DNA from: Rhodothermus sp.
GTDB taxonomy: Bacteria; Bacteroidota; Rhodothermia; Rhodothermales; Rhodothermaceae
Length of the DNA: 42,833 nt
Direction: 5' to 3'
Assembly: GCA_015487635.1 (NCBI GenBank)
Contig: WFPM01000215.1
Location: forward strand, 1-42,833
Part shown: in pieces, positions 19,068-28,211 of the stretch
Layout: every line of letters starts with the position of its first letter
Numbering within the stretch: position 1 is the stretch's first letter
Notes under the pieces: generated by a model
What the model was told of the DNA's origin: nothing
The model's input: the letters and a program-made list of their open reading frames with translations, nothing else
Database searches by the model: none
Translations under genes and position numbers: made by a program

Positions 19068-20057
19068 TTGGCCGAAAAGCGACTGACGATCGAACACGCC
19101 AACCCGGTGCTACTCTTCGGGTTGGGTGACGCGCATCTGCGTAAGCTGGAGGCAGCGTTTCCGGAAGCTCAGATCGTTGCACGCGGCAACCAGTTAATCC
19201 TGCGGGGCGAAGCAGAAGCACTGGATCGCATCGAACGGGCCATTCGCGAACTGACCGTCCTGCTTAACCGGCACGGGCAGCTCACCGAGCAAGACGTCGA
19301 TACTGTGCTGGCGCTTTTCACCACGGGCGACGGTGCGGGCGCTGCTCCGAGCCCGGCCGACGAGGTGATCCTGTACACGACCACCGGGATGCCGGTACGC
19401 GCCAAGACGCCCAATCAGCGCCGGCTGGTCGAGATGGCCCGCAAAAACGACATCGTCTTCGCCATCGGTCCCGCCGGAACCGGCAAAACCTACACGGCTG
19501 TGGCGCTGGCCGTGGCGGCGTTGAAGGCCCGCCAGGTCAAGCGCATCGTGCTGTCGCGACCGGCCGTCGAGGCGGGCGAGCGGCTGGGTTTTCTGCCCGG
19601 TGACTTTCGCGAGAAGGTCGATCCCTATCTGCGGCCGCTTTACGACGCCCTGGAAGACATGCTACCGCGTGAGCGTCTGCGCGCGCTCATAGAGCAGAAC
19701 GTGATCGAGATCGTGCCACTGGCCTACATGCGCGGCCGCACGCTCAACTCGGCCTTCGTCATTCTGGACGAAGCCCAGAACGCCACCACCCAGCAGATGA
19801 AAATGTTTCTGACGCGGCTGGGGGCCAATAGCCGGGCCATCGTCACCGGCGACATCACCCAGACCGACCTACCCAGTCCGGAGCGCAGCGGCCTGGTCGA
19901 GGTGCGGCACGTGCTCGAAGGCGTCGAAGGGATCGCCTTTGTCTACTTCGACCGTCAGGACGTCGTCCGCCACCGCCTGGTCAAAGACATCATTGAAGCC
20001 TACGAACGCTTCGCCCAGCGCGAGCAGAACGGCGGCACGTCCGCTAAGACAGATTGA
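19068..20057 (+). CDS. phoH: PhoH family ATPase (TTG start in the ORF track; exact start uncertain)
   Basis: FAIGPAGTGKTYTAVALAV; LSRPAVEAGERLGFLPGDFREKVDPYLRPLYDAL; FVILDEAQNATTQQMKMFLTRLG. Confidence 0.93.
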   Translation: MAEKRLTIEHANPVLLFGLGDAHLRKLEAAFPEAQIVARGNQLILRGEAEALDRIERAIRELTVLLNRHGQLTEQDVDTVLALFTTGDGAGAAPSPADEVILYTTTGMPVRAKTPNQRRLVEMARKNDIVFAIGPAGTGKTYTAVALAVAALKARQVKRIVLSRPAVEAGERLGFLPGDFREKVDPYLRPLYDALEDMLPRERLRALIEQNVIEIVPLAYMRGRTLNSAFVILDEAQNATTQQMKMFLTRLGANSRAIVTGDITQTDLPSPERSGLVEVRHVLEGVEGIAFVYFDRQDVVRHRLVKDIIEAYERFAQREQNGGTSAKTD

Positions 20058-20238
20058 GAAAGTACAGCGTGAGCAAAAGGGCCATCGCGATGATCACGGC
20101 CCAGGCGGCCACGCTGGGTCGTCGATAAAAGGGCACGCTACGCCTTCGATACGAGATTGTCGAGCTTTCCATCGCTTCCGATTCCGGTTGGTGGGGCACG
20201 GTCTCCATTCCAAACAACCGGCGGTCAGTTGGATGCAT
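20044..20238 (-). CDS. Small putative single-pass membrane protein (64 aa; an internal ATG at 20208 is possible)
   Basis: C-terminal hydrophobic segment [21 protein letters not shown]; start overlaps the end of the upstream dehydrogenase gene by 14 nt and its end overlaps the phoH end. Confidence 0.5.
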   Translation of the reverse strand: MHPTDRRLFGMETVPHQPESEAMESSTISYRRRSVPFYRRPSVAAWAVIIAMALLLTLYFLNLS

Positions 20239-21085
20239 ACTCGTAAAAACCGCGGCCGGTCTTGCGGCCCAGCCGTCCGGCTGCGACCATTTTCCGGAGC
20301 AACGGGCAGGGGCGGTATTTGTCTTCGCCCAGCTCCCGGTGCAGCACTTCCATGATACCCAGGCAAACGTCCAGCCCGATCAGGTCGGCCAGCGCCAGCG
20401 GTCCCATCGGGTGGTTCATACCCAGTTTCATCACCCGGTCCACATCTTCCGGCGTGGCCACCCCTTCCATCACGCAGTAGATCGCCTCGTTGATCATGGG
20501 CATCAGCACCCGGTTCGAAACAAACCCCGGCGCATCGTTGACGGTCACCGGGGTTTTGTCCAGCGCTTCGGCCAGGTGGTAGATCGTCTCATAGGTGGCA
20601 TCGCTCGTTTCCAGGCCCCGGACGATCTCCACCAGTTGCATGACCGGCACCGGGTTGAAAAAGTGCATACCGATCACCTGGGCCGAGCGCTGCGTCCGGG
20701 CCGCCAGCCAGGTAATGGAGATTGACGACGTATTGGAAGCCAGGATGGCCTCCGGCGGGGCTGCACGATCCAGCCGTTCGAACACCTGCGCCTTCAAGTC
20801 CGGATTTTCCGGCACCGCCTCGATCACCAGCTGCACCTCGGCCACAGCGGCCTCCAGATCGGTCAAAGGCACAATGCGGCTGAGCGCTTCCTCCTTTTGC
20901 GTCGCCGTAATGCGCTCTTTTTTAACCTGGCGTTCCAGATTGTGCTCGATCGTCTGGAGCGCCCGCTGCAGCACGTCTTCCGATACATCAACGAGACGTA
21001 CCATTCGTCCATGCAGCGCGGCCACATGGGCAATACCCTGTCCCATGGTGCCGGCCCCGATTACGGCAAGCGTCGAAATTTCCAT
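20225..21085 (-). CDS. hbd: 3-hydroxyacyl-CoA (3-hydroxybutyryl-CoA) dehydrogenase
   Basis: [99 protein letters not shown]. True start at 21085, not the 521 aa fused ORF. Confidence 0.93.
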   Translation of the reverse strand: MEISTLAVIGAGTMGQGIAHVAALHGRMVRLVDVSEDVLQRALQTIEHNLERQVKKERITATQKEEALSRIVPLTDLEAAVAEVQLVIEAVPENPDLKAQVFERLDRAAPPEAILASNTSSISITWLAARTQRSAQVIGMHFFNPVPVMQLVEIVRGLETSDATYETIYHLAEALDKTPVTVNDAPGFVSNRVLMPMINEAIYCVMEGVATPEDVDRVMKLGMNHPMGPLALADLIGLDVCLGIMEVLHRELGEDKYRPCPLLRKMVAAGRLGRKTGRGFYEYASN

Positions 21086-21158
21086 CGAAGCCTTACGGAT
21101 TGATACTACATAGATGGAAGACAGCAAAGGTAAAACGTAAGAAATGTGTGACACAGAC

Positions 21159-21846
21159 TCAAGGGGTCGGGCTCTGCCAGCGCACGCGCCACCCCGGTCG
21201 ATGTACAGTAGTCGACCTTTTTCGACTACCAGCGCCACGCCGTGTTGAAATGCATGGGCCTGCTCATAGCGTGGCGGGATCATCAGATACCCTTCGCGGT
21301 CGATATACCCCCAGCACCCTTCCACTCGTACGGCCGCCAGCCCTTCGCTGAACGCCAACGCCCGGGTGAACTGCGGCGGGATGACCATCTCTCCCCGGAC
21401 GTCAATGAACCCCCAGCGCGTGCGCCGCATCGCGCCGAGCACTTTCTGGATCACCGCCACCGGAGCCAGCCCGTAGGCGAAGTCCTGTACGGCCTCGTAG
21501 GCAGGCGCTACTCCCGGCCTCCCCGATCGATGAAGCCCAGCGGCCGTCTTTGCGTACCCAGGCGTGTAGCCGTTCCGATATGCAAAGACCTGCTCGTACT
21601 GCGAGGGAACGATCCGGCGGCCGGTCGTATCGGTGAAGCCCCACTGACCGTCGAGTCGGGCGGCCGCCCTTCCTTCCGAAAACGCCAGCATGCGCTCGAA
21701 CCGGGGAGCAAACGGCCGTCTCACCCTCCAGCGTGACAAAGCTATAGCCCGCTGGGGTGGCCACCGGAAGAAGCGCCTCGGTCTGGGCACGAGCCGTTCC
21801 GGCTACAAAGAGCAGACTCAGAAAAGCGCTCGCAACGCGCAATCAT
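21159..21846 (-). pseudogene. Frameshifted WG-repeat (KWG) exported protein gene remnant
   Basis: Signal-peptide-like [19 protein letters not shown] in one frame; WG repeats ([86 protein letters not shown]) scattered over three frames. Confidence 0.75.
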
Positions 21847-22250
21847 ACCATGCCGGCTTCGGATGAAACGGCCAGCGCCTCTTCGACAGAAAGCTCCAGC
21901 GTCTGCTTAGGCTCGTTGTGCTCGTCGAACAGCACCACGCGCGCCCGATGTTTGCGAGCCTCTTCGGGGGTCATCTGCGCATAGGCGATCACCAGCACCT
22001 GATCGCCTCGTGCCGCCATGCGGGCGGCCGGTCCGTTCAGACACACGACCCGACTTCCCCGTTCGCCGGGCAGCGTGTAGGTCTCCAGTCGGGCGCCGTT
22101 GTTGACGTTAACCACCTGGACCTTTTCGTAGGGCAGGATACCGGCCAGTTCGAGCAGTTCCTGATCGATTGTGATCGACCCTTCGTAATAGAGATCCGCT
22201 TCCGTGACGCGAAGCCCGTGCAGCTTCGCCCGAAACATGGTGATCGTCAT
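21843..22250 (-). CDS. panD: Aspartate 1-decarboxylase PanD
   Basis: MFRAKLHGLRVTEADLYYEGSITIDQELLELAGILPYEKVQVVNVNNGARLETY; contains the YYEGSIT pyruvoyl cleavage site. Confidence 0.97.
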   Translation of the reverse strand: MTITMFRAKLHGLRVTEADLYYEGSITIDQELLELAGILPYEKVQVVNVNNGARLETYTLPGERGSRVVCLNGPAARMAARGDQVLVIAYAQMTPEEARKHRARVVLFDEHNEPKQTLELSVEEALAVSSEAGMV

Positions 22251-22263
22251 ACGCGCTCAGACT

Positions 22264-23133
22264 TCAAGCTCCAGGAGCTTCCACAAAGACACTGTCGATC
22301 AGGCGGGTGTCTCCAAAAAAGACGGCCACGCCAGCCAGCACGCGCTGTCCCGAACGAATACGCGCGACCGGCTGCAGCGTCTCGGCATCGACGACTTCCG
22401 CATACTGCACCCGCGCCAGCGGCGCCCGGGCCAAAATCTGACGCATCGCTTCAACAATGGCCTCCGGGCGCTGTTCCCCCGCCTCAATGGCCCGCCGGGC
22501 CACCTCTACGGCCTGCGAGAGCACCACGGCCTGCTTCCGCTCTTCCGGACTCAGATACGTGTTGCGCGAAGAAAGCGCCAGTCCGTCGGGCTCCCGCACC
22601 GTCGGCACCCCGATCAACTCGATGTCGTAGTGCAGGTCGCGCACCATGCGCTGGATGATCTGGAACTGCTGCGCGTCCTTCAGCCCGAAGACGGCCACGT
22701 GGGGCCTGCAGATGTTGAAGAGTTTGGCCACGACCGTGGTCACTCCGCGGAAGTGTCCGGTCCGGTAGCGGCCACACAGGTGCGCGTCGAGCTTTTCCAC
22801 ATAGACCCAGGTCAGGTTCGCTTCCGGTCCGTCCGGATACATTTCCTCGACGGTCGGCGCAAAGACCACGTCCACTCCGAGCGCTTCCAGCGCGGCCACG
22901 TCCTGTTCGAGCTGGCGCGGGTAGCGGGCGTAGTCTTCGTTGGGACCAAACTGCGTCGGGTTGACAAAGATCGAGACGGTCACATGGTCGGCGTGCGCGC
23001 GGGCCGTACGCACCAGCGCCAGATGCCCTGCGTGCAAGGCCCCCATGGTGGGCACCAGCGCCAGCCGCCGCCTCTCCCGGCGTCGGGCGTCGGCATGCGC
23101 CTGCATCTCCCGAACTGTTCGGATGACTTCCAT
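22264..23133 (-). CDS. panC: Pantothenate synthetase PanC
   Basis: LVPTMGALHAGHLALVRTAR; VSIFVNPTQFGPNEDYARYPR; GVTTVVAKLFNICRPHVAVFGLKDAQQ; SSRNTYLS. Confidence 0.97.
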   Translation of the reverse strand: MEVIRTVREMQAHADARRRERRRLALVPTMGALHAGHLALVRTARAHADHVTVSIFVNPTQFGPNEDYARYPRQLEQDVAALEALGVDVVFAPTVEEMYPDGPEANLTWVYVEKLDAHLCGRYRTGHFRGVTTVVAKLFNICRPHVAVFGLKDAQQFQIIQRMVRDLHYDIELIGVPTVREPDGLALSSRNTYLSPEERKQAVVLSQAVEVARRAIEAGEQRPEAIVEAMRQILARAPLARVQYAEVVDAETLQPVARIRSGQRVLAGVAVFFGDTRLIDSVFVEAPGA

Positions 23134-23282
23134 GGCTCACTTCCGTTTTGAAGCCCTGCAATCTACTGAAAAACCACGAAAAAATGCCCGAACGTCCTTC
23201 TGCGTCTTTTTTTCTACACCGGGCGTCGTAAGTTAGTAGCGACAAAAAGTTTTCGCGGCATCCCACCAACAGGAAATCTGCC

Positions 23283-24686
23283 ATGGCACAGGCTTATCGT
23301 ATTGAACGCGACTCACTCGGGGAGGTGCGCGTCCCGGCCGACGCGCTCTACGGCGCCCAGACGCAACGCGCCGTCGAAAACTTCCCGATCAGCGGCCTGC
23401 GCTTTCCCCGCCGTTTCATTGAAGCGCTGGGCATCATCAAGCTGGCCGCCGCCCGGGCCAACCGGGAGCTGGGTCTGCTGCCGCCCGAAAAGGCCGAAGT
23501 CATCGAAAAAGCCGCACAGCGGGTGATCAGCGGCGAGCTGGACGATCAGTTTGTCCTCGATATTTTCCAGACTGGTAGCGGCACCTCAACGAACATGAAC
23601 GCCAACGAGGTGATCGCCAACCTGGCCACCGAGATGCTGGGCGGCGAGCGGGGCAGCAAGCTCGTGCATCCGAACGACGACGTGAACATGTCCCAGTCGT
23701 CGAACGACGTGATCCCCACGGCCATGCACATTGCCGCCCGCGTGGCCCTGGAGAACGAGCTGATCCCGGCCCTGCTCCGGTTACGCACTAGCCTGCAGGA
23801 GAAGGCCGAGCAGTTCGACGACGTGATCAAAAGCGGCCGCACGCACCTGATGGACGCCACGCCCGTACGGCTCGGTCAGGAGTTCGGCGGCTATGCTTCC
23901 CAGATCGATCATGCCATCCGGCGGCTGCGTACCGTCTCGCACGAACTGTCGGAGTTGGCACTGGGAGGCACGGCCACCGGCACAGGCATCAACCGCCACC
24001 CGGAGTTTCCCGCACGTGCCATCGAACACATCAGCGACCTGACCGGCCTGCCCTTCCGGGAAGCTGAAAACCACTTCGAAGCGCAGGGCAGCAAAGACGC
24101 CTACGTGTCGGTCTCCGGCGCGCTCAACACGCTGGCCGTCGCGCTGATGAAAATCGCCAACGACATCCGCTGGCTGGCCAGCGGTCCGACCAGCGGCCTG
24201 GCCGAAATCCGCCTGCCCGCCGTGCAACCGGGCTCGTCGATCATGCCGGGCAAGGTCAACCCCGTGCACTGCGAGATGATGATGATGATCTGCGCCCGCG
24301 TAATGGGCAATCACCTGACGATCACTGTCGGCGGCCAGCACGGCAACTTCGAGCTCAACACGATGATGCCCGTCATGGCCTACGCCATGCTCGAAAGCAT
24401 CCAGATCCTGACCAACGGCTGCGAGGCATTCCGCATACGCTGCGTCGACGGGATCGAAGCCGATCGGGAACGCTGCCGCCAGCTCCTGGAGCTGAATCCT
24501 GCCATCGCCACCGCTCTGAACCCCATCATCGGCTACGACAAAGCCGCCGAAGTAGCCAAAAAGGCGGCGGCCGAGCGCAAGTCGGTCCGGGAGGTCGTCA
24601 AAGAAATGGGGCTGCTTTCGGATGAAGAGCTCGACCGGGTGCTGAACGTCCGGGAAATGACCGAACCGGGCATCGCCCGTCACTGA
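23283..24686 (+). CDS. fumC: Fumarate hydratase class II FumC
   Basis: RIERDSLGEVRVPADALYGAQTQRAVENFPISG; GSGTSTNMNANEVIA; PGSSIMPGKVNPVHCE. Confidence 0.97.
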   Translation: MAQAYRIERDSLGEVRVPADALYGAQTQRAVENFPISGLRFPRRFIEALGIIKLAAARANRELGLLPPEKAEVIEKAAQRVISGELDDQFVLDIFQTGSGTSTNMNANEVIANLATEMLGGERGSKLVHPNDDVNMSQSSNDVIPTAMHIAARVALENELIPALLRLRTSLQEKAEQFDDVIKSGRTHLMDATPVRLGQEFGGYASQIDHAIRRLRTVSHELSELALGGTATGTGINRHPEFPARAIEHISDLTGLPFREAENHFEAQGSKDAYVSVSGALNTLAVALMKIANDIRWLASGPTSGLAEIRLPAVQPGSSIMPGKVNPVHCEMMMMICARVMGNHLTITVGGQHGNFELNTMMPVMAYAMLESIQILTNGCEAFRIRCVDGIEADRERCRQLLELNPAIATALNPIIGYDKAAEVAKKAAAERKSVREVVKEMGLLSDEELDRVLNVREMTEPGIARH

Positions 24687-24710
24687 GCCGCACCGGAATT
24701 GCCGCGGCAA

Positions 24711-24743
24711 AGCGCGGAGCCCCACGGCTCCGCGCTTTTTTCT
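24711..24743 (+). terminator. Intrinsic terminator downstream of fumC
   Basis: AGCGCGGAGCC CCAC GGCTCCGCGCT followed by a T-run (TTTTTTCTT). Confidence 0.92.
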
Positions 24744-24900
24744 TGCAGATTGAAATACGAAAAGCTCCTCCCCTTCCGTTTTTCTTTCGGTTTCAGCCAG
24801 AAGGTTCACGCGTTACGATAACGTAGCGCTTCGACCTGATCCTTCAGAGAATCCAGCCGTTAGTACGGTGAAATTGCGTTGCATCAAACCCTAAGGTGCT

Positions 24901-26436
24901 ATGCGACGGACGCGAACGCTTTCGATCATTGCTCTGGTGGCCATTGCCTTCCTGGCCGGGGTGTTCTTTACCACGGCCGGGGCCAACCTTCTCGGCCTGA
25001 GCAACCGGGCCACCTCCCCCACGCTGGCCCGCGAAGAAAGCGGCGGTACCCGGATTGAGGGGGCCGACATCAACTCGCTGGAAGAAGCCTTCGTGGCCGT
25101 GGCCGAGCGTGTCAACCCCACGGTGGTGCAGATTCGCTCGGAGAAGGTCATCCGGACCCGGCCATTCCGCTGGAATCCGTTCGAGGGTACGCCCTTCGAG
25201 GAGTTTTTCAACTTCCGCATCCCGGACATACCCGAAGAGTTTCGTTCTCAGGGGTTGGGATCGGGCGTGATCATCCGCGCCGATGGCTACATCGTAACGA
25301 ACAACCACGTGGTGGAAGGCGCCGATGAACTGCAGGTCGTGCTGCACGACGGTACCACCTACGATGCCGAAGTCGTGGGCACCGACCCGCAGAGCGACCT
25401 GGCCGTGCTGAAGATCGAGGCCGAGAACCTGCCCTACATCTCTATGGGCGATGCCGGTTCGCTGCGGGTCGGCCAGTGGGTGCTGGCCTTCGGCTCGCCG
25501 CTGTCGCCCCAGCTCAGCAACACGGTAACGGCCGGCATCATCAGCGCGCTGAACCGCTACTACAGCGAGGGACCGGCCGTGCAGAACTTCATCCAGACCG
25601 ACGCGGCGATCAATCCCGGCAACTCGGGCGGCCCGCTGGTCAACCTGCGCGGCGAGTTGATCGGCATCAACACGGCCATCTACACCCGGACAGGCGGCTA
25701 TCAGGGCATCGGCTTTGCCATCCCGGTGGACATCGTCCAGTACGTGGTGCCCCAGCTCATTGAAACCGGACACGTCGAACGCGCCCGTCTGGGCGTGCAG
25801 TACACGGCCGCCGCCCCTTCGGTGATCAAAGCGCTGAACCTGCCACGGGGTGCCGCCCAGGTCGTCACCGTCGAAGAAGGCTCGGCGGCGGACAAAGCAG
25901 GCATCGAGCCGGGCGATATTATCGTCGCGGTCGACGGCCATGAACTGACAAACCATCTGGAGCTTTCAAAGATCATCAGCACGCACCGACCGGGCGACGA
26001 AGTCAAGCTGACGATCAACCGTGACGGTGAAACCCGTACGATCACCGTGAAGCTGGGAGCCGCACCCACAGAGGGAACAACGGCCTCGCGCCGACACGAG
26101 CGGAGCGGCCGTGGTGAGGAATCGGACCTGATGGAAGAGCTGGGCTTCTCGATCGCCGACATCACACCGGAGCTGGCCCGTCGCTTCAATCTGGAAGACA
26201 CCGACGTAGAAGGCGTGCTGATTACCGACGTCGACCCCAACAGTGAAGCCTACCGCGAGGCAAACCTGCGGCGCGGCCTGATCATTACAGAAGTGGACCG
26301 CAAGCCCGTGCGCAGCGTGGAGGAATTCGAGGAGGTCTACAACGCCATCAAACCCGGTGCTACATTCCTACTCCGGCTCTACGATCCGCAATCAGATGGT
26401 ACGCTGATCACCGCCCTGCAGAAACCCGGCTCCTGA
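24901..26436 (+). CDS. degP: DegP/HtrA-like periplasmic serine protease with two PDZ domains
   Basis: Catalytic motifs VTNNHVVEGADE, DPQSDLAVLKIE, NPGNSGGPLVNL; PDZ-type AGIEPGDIIVAVDGHEL and LRRGLIITEVDRKPV. Confidence 0.95.
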   Translation: MRRTRTLSIIALVAIAFLAGVFFTTAGANLLGLSNRATSPTLAREESGGTRIEGADINSLEEAFVAVAERVNPTVVQIRSEKVIRTRPFRWNPFEGTPFEEFFNFRIPDIPEEFRSQGLGSGVIIRADGYIVTNNHVVEGADELQVVLHDGTTYDAEVVGTDPQSDLAVLKIEAENLPYISMGDAGSLRVGQWVLAFGSPLSPQLSNTVTAGIISALNRYYSEGPAVQNFIQTDAAINPGNSGGPLVNLRGELIGINTAIYTRTGGYQGIGFAIPVDIVQYVVPQLIETGHVERARLGVQYTAAAPSVIKALNLPRGAAQVVTVEEGSAADKAGIEPGDIIVAVDGHELTNHLELSKIISTHRPGDEVKLTINRDGETRTITVKLGAAPTEGTTASRRHERSGRGEESDLMEELGFSIADITPELARRFNLEDTDVEGVLITDVDPNSEAYREANLRRGLIITEVDRKPVRSVEEFEEVYNAIKPGATFLLRLYDPQSDGTLITALQKPGS

Positions 26437-26454
26437 TCGATACGCCATCTGCAT

Positions 26455-26493
26455 AACAAAGCGGGGCGCCCACAATGGGCGCCCCGCTTTGTT
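26455..26493. terminator. Bidirectional intrinsic terminator between convergent degP and ssb
   Basis: Perfect 18-bp inverted repeat AACAAAGCGGGGCGCCCA-CAA-TGGGCGCCCCGCTTTGTT. Confidence 0.9.
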
Positions 26494-26507
26494 GCTCCAT
26501 GCGCCGC

Positions 26508-26993
26508 TCAGAACGGTAGGTCGTCGTCCGGCGTCAGCGTGTAGGCATCCTCGTCAAACGTTTCCGATCCGGATTCCGGAGCAAACGTCTGGCGCGAGGC
26601 AGCCGCCTGCTGCTGCGTCGAATCCGTAGCGGCCATTTCTGGCTCGGGTGCGGCGCCGCTCCGCGGATCCAGCATCACCATCTCCCGGATCTTGATCTCC
26701 GTGGTATACCGGGTATTGCCCTCTCGATCCTCCCACGAGCGCGTCTGGAGCGAGCCTTCGACATACACCTTGGAGCCTTTCCGAAGGTACTGATTGCAGA
26801 TCTCGGCCAACCGTCCCCAGGCCACCAGGTTGTGCCACTCTGTGCGTTCCACCAGGTTGCCCTCGGCATCCCGATAGACCTCGTTGGTGGCCAGCCGCAT
26901 GTTGCAGACGGCCGTGCCGCCGGGCGTGTAACGAAGTTCCGGATCCTGCCCCAGGTTGCCGACGAGAATCACTTTGTTGATGCTACGGGCCAT
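26508..26993 (-). CDS. ssb: Single-stranded DNA-binding protein Ssb
   Basis: [38 protein letters not shown]...[29 protein letters not shown]; acidic tail ending DDDLPF. Confidence 0.96.
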   Translation of the reverse strand: MARSINKVILVGNLGQDPELRYTPGGTAVCNMRLATNEVYRDAEGNLVERTEWHNLVAWGRLAEICNQYLRKGSKVYVEGSLQTRSWEDREGNTRYTTEIKIREMVMLDPRSGAAPEPEMAATDSTQQQAAASRQTFAPESGSETFDEDAYTLTPDDDLPF

Positions 26994-27024
26994 GATGCAC
27001 CTCCTGGTTTTTGGTTGGTGATTT

Positions 27025-27105
27025 ACACGAGTCCTGGCGGCTGGCACACGAGTCCACCGGCCTATGGCCGGCCCTCCCTGCAGTGCGCACACGAGCCCGC
27101 CAGGA
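27025..27105. repeat. Three copies of ACACGAGYCC plus nested inverted repeats in the ssb-mazG divergent intergenic region
   Basis: ACACGAGTCC at 27025 and 27046, ACACGAGCCC at 27089; TCCTGGCGG (27032-27040) / CCGCCAGGA (27097-27105); CCGGCC-TAT-GGCCGG (27057-27071). Confidence 0.7.
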
Positions 27106-27273
27106 GATGCTGTAAGAAAACTAACGACTGGCGGTGACAACTGTATGTCACACCTTTTGATCCAGGACGAAAAAATTTTTTGCTCCCCTGTCAGACGCGC
27201 CGCCAAAACAAATCGGGCCGCACAGGGTTATGGTGCCGTCGGTTGCATGCGCAGCGCTCAACCCGAAAACACC

Positions 27274-28125
27274 ATGGCGGACGCGAAGAAAAAGCCCTAC
27301 GACCCGTCGTTTCGCGAGCCGGAAGACCGGTTGGAAGCCTACGCCGACTTTGTGGCGATCGTACGCCAGCTCCGCCGCGACTGTCCCTGGGATCGGAAGC
27401 AAACGCACGAGTCAGTCAAGCACCTGCTCATCGAGGAAGCCTACGAGGTTGTTTCGGCCATCGAAGGAAAAGACTGGGATGAGCTCAAGCGCGAGCTGGG
27501 CGATCTGCTGTTGCACGTCGTCTTTCACAGCGTCATGGCCGAGCAGGCCGGACGTTTCACGCTGAAGGACGTGATCGAAACCGAAACCGAAAAGCTCATC
27601 CGGCGCCATCCGCACGTCTTCGGCGACGTTCAGGTAGGCAGCGTGCAGGAGGTGCTGAGCAACTGGGAGCAGATCAAGCTCAGAGAAAAGGCTGCCGCCC
27701 GCAAGGAGCAGGTTTCGGCACTCGAAGGCGTGCCGCGTCATCTGCCCGCCCTGCTCCGGGCTTACCGGATTCAGGAAAAAGCGGCCGGCGTGGGCTTCGA
27801 CTTTCCGGAACGGGAACAGGCCTGGCAGAAAGTGGAAGAGGAACTGCAGGAGTTCCACCAACTGGCACAGACCGGAGCCGCCCTGGAAAAACTGGAAGAT
27901 GAACTGGGCGATGTGCTGTTTGCGCTCGTGAACTATGCGCGGCTGCTGGGACTTAATCCGGAAAACGCCCTGCAACGCACCAACAACAAGTTCATTCGCC
28001 GCTTCCGGCACATCGAAGCGCGACTGGCCGAGCAGGGCCGTACCCCGGCCGAAGCCGATCTGGACGAAATGGATCGCTACTGGGAGGAGGCCAAATCGCT
28101 GGACCAACGCGACGCCGAATCCTGA
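27274..28125 (+). CDS. mazG: Nucleoside triphosphate pyrophosphohydrolase MazG
   Basis: LRRDCPWDRKQTHESVKHLLIEEAYEVVSAIEGKDWDELKRELGDLLLHVVFHSVMAEQ; second MazG-type ELGDVLFALVNYARLLGLNPENALQRTNNKFIRRF. ATG at 27274 preferred. Confidence 0.95.
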   Translation: MADAKKKPYDPSFREPEDRLEAYADFVAIVRQLRRDCPWDRKQTHESVKHLLIEEAYEVVSAIEGKDWDELKRELGDLLLHVVFHSVMAEQAGRFTLKDVIETETEKLIRRHPHVFGDVQVGSVQEVLSNWEQIKLREKAAARKEQVSALEGVPRHLPALLRAYRIQEKAAGVGFDFPEREQAWQKVEEELQEFHQLAQTGAALEKLEDELGDVLFALVNYARLLGLNPENALQRTNNKFIRRFRHIEARLAEQGRTPAEADLDEMDRYWEEAKSLDQRDAES

Positions 28126-28167
28126 ATGCGGAGCGGCTCCTGGCTGGATTCTACCGGCAAGGTGTGT

Positions 28168-28175
28168 TATCTTTG
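28168..28175 (+). promoter_or_regulatory. Possible Bacteroidota-type -7 element (TAnnTTTG) upstream of the subtilase
   Basis: TATCTTTG at 28168-28175, 37 nt before the preferred ATG at 28212; no clear -33 element seen. Confidence 0.35.
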
Positions 28176-28211
28176 GACTATGCACATCCTCCGAAGCGCG
28201 GAAGAAAAGCC

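Noticed and set aside
20225-21790. 521-aa ORF that looks like a WG-repeat/3-hydroxyacyl-CoA dehydrogenase fusion
   Set aside because: The dehydrogenase has a normal start ([15 protein letters not shown]) at 21085. The upstream part only stays open because a frameshifted WG-repeat remnant happens to read into it.
24340-24360. Possible SD or regulatory motifs inside fumC and other coding regions
   Set aside because: Isolated short motifs in coding sequence without positional support.
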